From JAVXTH01 sp036641395 (lineage in GTDB: Bacteria; Bacillota_I; Bacilli_A; Erysipelotrichales; Erysipelotrichaceae): a stretch of DNA of 9,590 nt. Below are positions 5,073-9,590 of this stretch, in pieces; the first letter of the stretch is position 1, and each line of letters begins with the position of its first letter. Where the stretch lies: contig JAVWEY010000048.1 in the NCBI GenBank assembly GCA_036641395.1, forward strand, positions 1 to 9,590. Direction: 5' to 3'. The position numbers were made by a program, and so were the translations under genes. Under the pieces are notes generated by a model that had not been told where the DNA came from, ran no database searches, and worked only from the letters and a program-made list of their open reading frames with translations.

Positions 5073-7919
5073 ATGAATAAATCCAAATTGTTTAAAAGAG
5101 GATTATTATTAATCATTTTAATAACCGCGATTATTGTTGTGACCGCGGATTTTGTTATGAGTTCTTTTTCAATTATTAATCATAATACTTATAATGAATT
5201 GGAAGAGAATGCGGTTCATTATAATGAAATACTTGATATACAAATAAAATCTAAACTTCATTTATTAGAATCGGTCGCAAAGAATATTGAAATTTCATCT
5301 GATAAATCAAAAGAAATGGTTCAACAAATACTAAATATTGAAGTTGCGAATGGAAGTTTTAATTATTTGTTAATATCAGATTTAACTGGTCGAAGTATAA
5401 TAAGTGATGGACTCGTAACAACTTTTGATAACGGTAAATATTATCAACAAGCACTTAGTGGTAAATCAGCCATTAGTAATCCGGTTTATTCAAAAGAGAT
5501 TGATTCAAATGTTTTAATCATTGCCGTGCCTTTTTATCAAGATGGAAGTGTACAAGGAGTTATTCGCGGAATTTATGATGTAAAGAAATTAAGTAATGCC
5601 ATCTCAGCCTTTTCAAGAACCGGATATGGATTTATTGTTGATGAAACAGGAACGATTATATTAAGCAGTGATCATAAAGATAGAGTATGTAACGGAAATA
5701 ATCTATTTGATTTTTTTAAACAAAAAGAAATTAAGAATTCTTTAAATGTAAATGAATTTAAAGAAATGATAATGAATAAAAAGCCAAAGACTTTCGATTA
5801 TACTTATAAGGGAGAAAAGCGATATGCAACCTTTATGGCAATGGGAGTAAATAATTGGTATACCTTTAGCTTCGCATCGGATACAGCCTTAAAAGCAGAA
5901 GCAAATAGAGTGAATGCAATTACCTTTCAGTTGGTTATTAAGTTAGTTGTTATCTTTTTTATCCTTGCATTATATATTTATAAACAAAGAAAGAAACAAC
6001 AGTTAATTCTTCAAAAATCGAATGAGAATTATGAAACACTAGTTGCCAATATTAAAGGTGGAGTGGTTACCACGAAACGCGATATTCAACAAAGTGATTA
6101 TGGTATTGTAACTTATGCCTCACTTGGCTTTAGTGAAATGACTGGTTACACAATGAAAGAGATTAATACATTATTTAAAGGTCGTTATCGTGCGATTGTT
6201 GATCAGCGTGATTTGTATAAATTTGAAGAGGACTATTTTGTTAAGGGTAAGGTTGGTTCCGCTTATTCAATTCAGTATCGGATTGTGAAGAAAGATGGAT
6301 CCACTATTTGGGTTATGGATAATTCTCATATTATTTTAGATGAACATGGAAATCGAGTCGACCATGGAATTCTTACGGAAATTACGGATATGAAACAACA
6401 GGAAGAGAATTTAAGATTAAGTGAAGCACGTTTTAAAATTGCCACACAATTATCTAGTAGTTATATTTCTGAATTTGATTTGGCAACACATATGTATACG
6501 CATGTTGAAAATGCGGAAGGTATCTTTAAAATATCGGCAGAAGCAATTATTCGCGATACGGATGTTTTCGCAGCGTTTGATATTAAAAATACAATTATAA
6601 AGAATATTCATTATTTTTATGATGAACGAGATTTTGAAGTTGTTCATGATGCATATAAGCGTTTGTTTAAAGATTATAGTGCGGATTTTGAAGCAAGAGT
6701 TAAACCTTATCAAGGAGATTCAATTTGGTGTCAAGTTCATTTTGTCTTAATTGAAGATGAAGAAAAGAAACCTAAACGAATTATCGCAACGATGAGTGAT
6801 ATTGATGAAATGAAGAAAGAAGCACAGCAATTAAAACTAGAAACACAGTTAGACCCATTAACTGGTTTATATAATAAAGTTGCGACGAGAAGCATTGTAG
6901 ACCGTATTTTAAAAGAAGATTTTGATAAGAAACATGTCTTAGTTATGATTGATGTTGATAATTTTAAAGGTGTAAATGATACATTAGGTCACTTGTTTGG
7001 TGATGCGGTTTTAATGGAAGTATTTACTAAGTTAAAGAAAATGTTTCGTGCTCAAGATATTTTAGGAAGAGTAGGAGGCGATGAGTTCTTAGTCTTCATT
7101 CGGGATATTAAGGATGTAAGCGTTGCTTATAAGAAGGCGGGAGAAATTTGTAAAGCGTTTAAAAAGACTTATATTGGAGATAAACAGGATTATCAGATTT
7201 CTTGTAGTGTTGGTATCGTCTTTTCGAATGAAAAGGATAATTTTGATGATTTATTTAATAAAGCAGATATTGCTCTTTACCAAGCAAAAGAAAATGGTAA
7301 AGATAGATTTCATGCTTATAATGGCGAAGAAAATAATCGAATTGAAATCAGAGCCGAGCGCCAAGCGATAATTGAAAAACTAGAAGAAAATCAACCGCCA
7401 ATTATGTTAATAAAAGAGCGTGTGTTTGAAATGTTATACGGATCGTATGATTTCTATAGTAGTATTAATTTAGTACTAGCACTACTAGGTCGAATTCATG
7501 ATGTGAATCATGTGTATATTTTTGAAATATTACCAGACCAAGAGTATATGTCAAATACGTTTGAATGGTGTAGTGATCGGACGAATACATTTATTGATCA
7601 ATTACAGAAGATTAAAATGCCAGAAAGTATTTATACATTCTTCTCTAATGATAATGATTCATACTATTGTTCGGATTTAGAGAACATGGATGAAAGAATT
7701 AAACCGTTAATATTTGATGATAAAGTAGTTTCTACTTTACAGATTTTAGTTAGAGAGAACTCTCAACCATTCTGTTTTGTTGGTTTCGATGACTATAAAA
7801 ATAAAGATGGCTACTCAATTAATGAAGTAAATGCATTAAGAGATACCGCTAAGATTATTGGTGTATTCTTAAAGAAACGTCGTTTAGAAGAAGCATTATC
7901 GATTATAAATAATATATAA
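5073..7919 (+). CDS. Membrane-bound Cache-PAS-PAS-GGDEF-GAF protein, probable diguanylate cyclase
   Basis: 948 residues. A positively charged start and membrane helix (about 10-32) are followed by an extracytoplasmic dCache-like region (about 35-275) with the YYQQALSGKSAISNPVYS and AVPFYQDGSVQGVIRGIYD motifs typical of PDC sensors. The second membrane helix is about 283-303. Two PAS domains follow: one about 315-440 (TYASLGFSEMTGYT, then RIVKKDGSTIWV) and a more divergent one about 450-580. A short helical linker (about 578-592) leads to the GGDEF domain (about 593-750): LDPLTGLYNK, MIDVDNFKGVND with D627, and intact GGDEF 668-672. The inhibitory site R659-A-Q-D662 sits exactly five residues before GGDEF, so synthesis of c-di-GMP with product inhibition is expected. 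A GAF domain ends the protein (about 775-938: HVYIFEIL, MSNTFEWC, FVGFDDY, LRDTAKIIGVFL). It stops shortly after the helix that usually links GAF to an output domain. A terminator follows the stop directly. Confidence 0.92.
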   Translation: MNKSKLFKRGLLLIILITAIIVVTADFVMSSFSIINHNTYNELEENAVHYNEILDIQIKSKLHLLESVAKNIEISSDKSKEMVQQILNIEVANGSFNYLLISDLTGRSIISDGLVTTFDNGKYYQQALSGKSAISNPVYSKEIDSNVLIIAVPFYQDGSVQGVIRGIYDVKKLSNAISAFSRTGYGFIVDETGTIILSSDHKDRVCNGNNLFDFFKQKEIKNSLNVNEFKEMIMNKKPKTFDYTYKGEKRYATFMAMGVNNWYTFSFASDTALKAEANRVNAITFQLVIKLVVIFFILALYIYKQRKKQQLILQKSNENYETLVANIKGGVVTTKRDIQQSDYGIVTYASLGFSEMTGYTMKEINTLFKGRYRAIVDQRDLYKFEEDYFVKGKVGSAYSIQYRIVKKDGSTIWVMDNSHIILDEHGNRVDHGILTEITDMKQQEENLRLSEARFKIATQLSSSYISEFDLATHMYTHVENAEGIFKISAEAIIRDTDVFAAFDIKNTIIKNIHYFYDERDFEVVHDAYKRLFKDYSADFEARVKPYQGDSIWCQVHFVLIEDEEKKPKRIIATMSDIDEMKKEAQQLKLETQLDPLTGLYNKVATRSIVDRILKEDFDKKHVLVMIDVDNFKGVNDTLGHLFGDAVLMEVFTKLKKMFRAQDILGRVGGDEFLVFIRDIKDVSVAYKKAGEICKAFKKTYIGDKQDYQISCSVGIVFSNEKDNFDDLFNKADIALYQAKENGKDRFHAYNGEENNRIEIRAERQAIIEKLEENQPPIMLIKERVFEMLYGSYDFYSSINLVLALLGRIHDVNHVYIFEILPDQEYMSNTFEWCSDRTNTFIDQLQKIKMPESIYTFFSNDNDSYYCSDLENMDERIKPLIFDDKVVSTLQILVRENSQPFCFVGFDDYKNKDGYSINEVNALRDTAKIIGVFLKKRRLEEALSIINNI

Positions 7920-7953
7920 ATCGCATATCTCTTAATTGAGTGGCGATTTTTTT
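7918..7953 (+). terminator. Rho-independent terminator of the diguanylate cyclase gene
   Basis: Hairpin overlapping the TAA stop: AAATCGC (7918-7924) pairs with GCGATTT (7943-7949), with an inner CTC/GAG pair (7929-7931 and 7938-7940) closing a TTAATT loop, and a run of seven T at 7947-7953. An internal loop separates the two stems. No matching T run occurs on the minus strand. Confidence 0.8.
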
Positions 7954-7966
7954 CATGTGTTATAAT
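7936..7966 (+). promoter_or_regulatory. Alpha-amylase promoter overlapping the upstream terminator
   Basis: The -10 TATAAT (7961-7966) is preceded by TGT, giving an extended TGn -10. A TTGAGT -35-like box (7936-7941) lies 19 nt upstream, within the loop and right arm of the terminator. The predicted start (about 7973) falls inside the AAGGAG ribosome binding site (7972-7977), implying a very short leader. Confidence 0.55.
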
Positions 7967-7985
7967 ATAAGAAGGAGTTGATAGT

Positions 7986-9428
7986 GTGAAAGAAAATGGT
8001 GTAATGTTTCAGTATTTTGAATGGTATATAACTTGGGACCAACATCTTTGGAAACAAGTGACGAGTGATGCGAAAAATCTTAAAAAGATTGGAATAAGCA
8101 GCGTTTGGTTACCTCCTGCTTATAAAGGATACAGTGGTAAAGAAGATGCAGGATATGGAGTATATGATTGCTATGACTTAGGCGAATTTGATCAAAAGGG
8201 AAGTGTAGCAACTAAATATGGGACAAAGAAAGAATATTTAAAAGCAATTCAGACATTACAAGAAAATGGTATTGAGGTATATGGAGATATTGTTTTAAAT
8301 CATAAAATGGGTGCCGATGAAACGGAGATGGTTCCAGCTACGTTAGTATCAAATACTAATCGTAATTTTAGTAAAGATCGTGAAGGAGAAGAAATTATTG
8401 AGGCATGGACTAAGTTTACTTTTCCTAACCGAAATAAAAAGTATTCTGATTTTACTTGGAATTGGAATCATTTCGATGGTATTGATTATGATGCGAAGTA
8501 TAATCGTAATGGCATATATCGTTTTTTTGGGAAAACATGGGCAACAGATGTAGATCAAGAAAATCATAATTATGATTATTTAATGGGAGTAGATATTGAT
8601 TTTAAAAATCCTGATGTTGTGAATGAAATGATTCATTGGGGTAAATGGTATTTAGATATGACGCATTTAGATGGATTAAGATTAGATGCTCTAAAGCATA
8701 TTAGTAGTAATTTTTATAAAGAATGGTTAAATGAAATGCGTAAGTATGTGAATAAAGAATTGTTCACGGTTGGTGAATATTGGAGTGCTGATACATCTTT
8801 ATTAGTAAATTATTTAGAATCATTTGATTATCAATTAAGCTTATTTGATGTTCCATTACATTTTCATTTTATGGAAGCAAGTAGCAGTAATGGTAAGTAT
8901 GATATGGCTAAGATATTTGAAAATACTTTAGTTGAGAAACTCCCACAGTGTGCAGTTACTTTTGTCGATAATCATGATACACAACCATCTCTTGCACTTA
9001 GTTCTACAATACTTCCATGGTTTAAACCACTCGCTTATGCAATGATTCTATTGCGTAAGAATGGTTATCCTTGCGTCTTCTATGGAGATTATTATGGTAT
9101 TGCTCATGATCACTTAGAGGAAGGTAAGGCATGGTTAGATCAATTATTAGATTTCAGAAAGAAATATGCTTATGGAGAACAAATCGATTACTTTGATGAT
9201 TTCAGTATTGTCGGTTGGGTGCGTTGTGGTGATGATTTACACAAGCCTTGTGTTTGTATTTTAAGTGATAGTGATGGTGGTAATAAGATAATGAATGTAT
9301 CAACAAAGTGGTATGGTAGTATCTTTTATGATGCTTATGGTAATCAAGGTGAAGTTATAATTGATGAAAAAGGAAATGGTGAATTTAAAGTAGCTGGTGG
9401 CAGTTTATCTGTTTATATTCTGAAATAA
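7986..9428 (+). CDS. Cytoplasmic GH13 alpha-amylase
   Basis: 480 residues, close to the cytoplasmic GH13_5-type alpha-amylases (E. coli AmyA is 495). The family cleaves internal alpha-1,4 bonds of starch, glycogen or maltodextrins. The N-terminus starts directly with the barrel sequence GVMFQYFEWY, with no signal peptide, so it acts inside the cell, probably on glycogen or imported maltodextrins. The four conserved regions are complete: DIVLNH (101-106), GLRLDALKH (230-238) with nucleophile Asp234, TVGEYW (261-266) with acid/base Glu264, and FVDNHD (326-331) with Asp331. The GVDIDFKNPDV stretch (201-211) matches the extra region typical of bacterial liquefying amylases. A C-terminal beta domain follows about residue 400. 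The start is GTG, supported by AAGGAG 8 nt upstream; the ATG seven codons in would cut into the conserved first strand. No transporter or other glycan gene adjoins it, and no clear terminator follows. Confidence 0.94.
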   Translation: MKENGVMFQYFEWYITWDQHLWKQVTSDAKNLKKIGISSVWLPPAYKGYSGKEDAGYGVYDCYDLGEFDQKGSVATKYGTKKEYLKAIQTLQENGIEVYGDIVLNHKMGADETEMVPATLVSNTNRNFSKDREGEEIIEAWTKFTFPNRNKKYSDFTWNWNHFDGIDYDAKYNRNGIYRFFGKTWATDVDQENHNYDYLMGVDIDFKNPDVVNEMIHWGKWYLDMTHLDGLRLDALKHISSNFYKEWLNEMRKYVNKELFTVGEYWSADTSLLVNYLESFDYQLSLFDVPLHFHFMEASSSNGKYDMAKIFENTLVEKLPQCAVTFVDNHDTQPSLALSSTILPWFKPLAYAMILLRKNGYPCVFYGDYYGIAHDHLEEGKAWLDQLLDFRKKYAYGEQIDYFDDFSIVGWVRCGDDLHKPCVCILSDSDGGNKIMNVSTKWYGSIFYDAYGNQGEVIIDEKGNGEFKVAGGSLSVYILK

Positions 9429-9468
9429 TCACTTGATTTGTAAAGTTTGTGTTATGTTTATGAAATAC

Positions 9469-9497
9469 TTGCATACTTTTGATTTATTATGTATTAT
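9469..9497 (+). promoter_or_regulatory. Promoter for a transcript leaving the window, possibly an rRNA operon
   Basis: TTGCAT (9469-9474), a 17-nt spacer, then TATTAT (9492-9497); an overlapping consensus TATAAT at 9495-9500 would give a 20-nt spacer. Transcription would start near 9504. The next gene is not in the window. A 10-bp perfect palindrome, AACTATAGTT (9524-9533), lies about 20 nt after the predicted start, and its role is unknown. Confidence 0.55.
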
Positions 9498-9503
9498 AAT
9501 AGT

Positions 9504-9590
9504 CATGTTTTACACTAGGAGCCAACTATAGTTAAGTCAAGAGAAAATTGAAGGAATTATAGAAGTTTCTTAAGTTCTTTGAAAAGTGAA
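9504..9590 (+). other. Untranslated leader with boxA-like antitermination motif (putative rrn leader)
   Basis: The stretch after the promoter contains no start codon at suitable distance from its AGGAG (9517-9521) or GAAGGA (9550-9555) motifs, so it reads as an untranslated leader. Bases 9574-9585 (GTTCTTTGAAAA) match the boxA-like sequence found before 16S and 23S genes in Bacillota rRNA operons, where Nus factors bind for antitermination. The match to remembered rrn leaders is strong but short, and no rRNA sequence is present to confirm it. It could instead be the leader of an unrelated gene. Confidence 0.5.

Noticed and set aside
6450..6713. Minus-strand open frame inside the cyclase gene
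   Set aside because: It is opposite the second PAS domain, is rich in Ile and Cys as expected for an antisense shadow, and has no start signals.
7123..7371. Out-of-frame plus-strand frame inside the GGDEF domain
   Set aside because: It overlaps a strongly conserved coding region and its Arg/Ile/Leu-rich composition is what frame-shifted AT-rich coding sequence gives.
8349..8567. Minus-strand Ile-rich open frame inside the amylase gene
   Set aside because: It looks hydrophobic like a membrane peptide, but this follows from AT-rich antisense sequence; no ribosome binding site or promoter was seen.

Overview
The window is AT-rich (roughly one third G+C by eye). It uses the standard bacterial code: TGG encodes Trp, and TGA terminates the transposase and the pentapeptide-repeat gene. 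Strong AGG-type ribosome binding sites, TGn-extended -10 promoters and T-tailed hairpins point to a low-GC Bacillota. An Erysipelotrichia-like or related gut or anaerobic lineage would fit, but the genus cannot be fixed from this sequence.

Layout. (1) Bases 1-540 hold an IS200/IS605-type insertion sequence. It has a complete tnpA on the minus strand with its own promoter, and a right-end-like hairpin of the kind that normally follows tnpB, although no tnpB is present. The left end lies outside the window. A plus-strand terminator follows at once (552-584). (2) Bases 600-2297 form a two-gene unit: an RluA-family pseudouridine synthase, then a Cys-rich pentapeptide-repeat protein whose Shine-Dalgarno overlaps the synthase stop codon. 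(3) Bases 2389-4050 encode a PAS-GGDEF-EAL protein with a variant GGDEF motif (DGDEF) and an intact EAL site, so probably a c-di-GMP phosphodiesterase. (4) Bases 4125-4937 encode a trimeric-type purine nucleoside phosphorylase. (5) Bases 5073-7919 encode a membrane-bound Cache-PAS-PAS-GGDEF-GAF protein with intact GGDEF and I-site, so probably a diguanylate cyclase; the C-terminal GAF domain is unusual. (6) After a terminator whose hairpin overlaps the next promoter, 7986-9428 encodes a cytoplasmic GH13 alpha-amylase. (7) Bases 9429-9590 hold a promoter and an untranslated leader ending in a boxA-like sequence typical of Bacillota rRNA operons, so an rrn operon probably starts just beyond the window.

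How the genes may work together. The two second-messenger enzymes have opposite predicted activities (phosphodiesterase and cyclase), carry different sensors (cytosolic PAS; extracytoplasmic Cache plus PAS and GAF), and lie on either side of a purine salvage gene. Their pairing suggests local control of c-di-GMP. A link to purine salvage or to intracellular glucan breakdown is only inference. All chromosomal genes lie on the plus strand, and only the transposase runs the other way. I see no CRISPR array, tRNA gene, prophage module or clear riboswitch.
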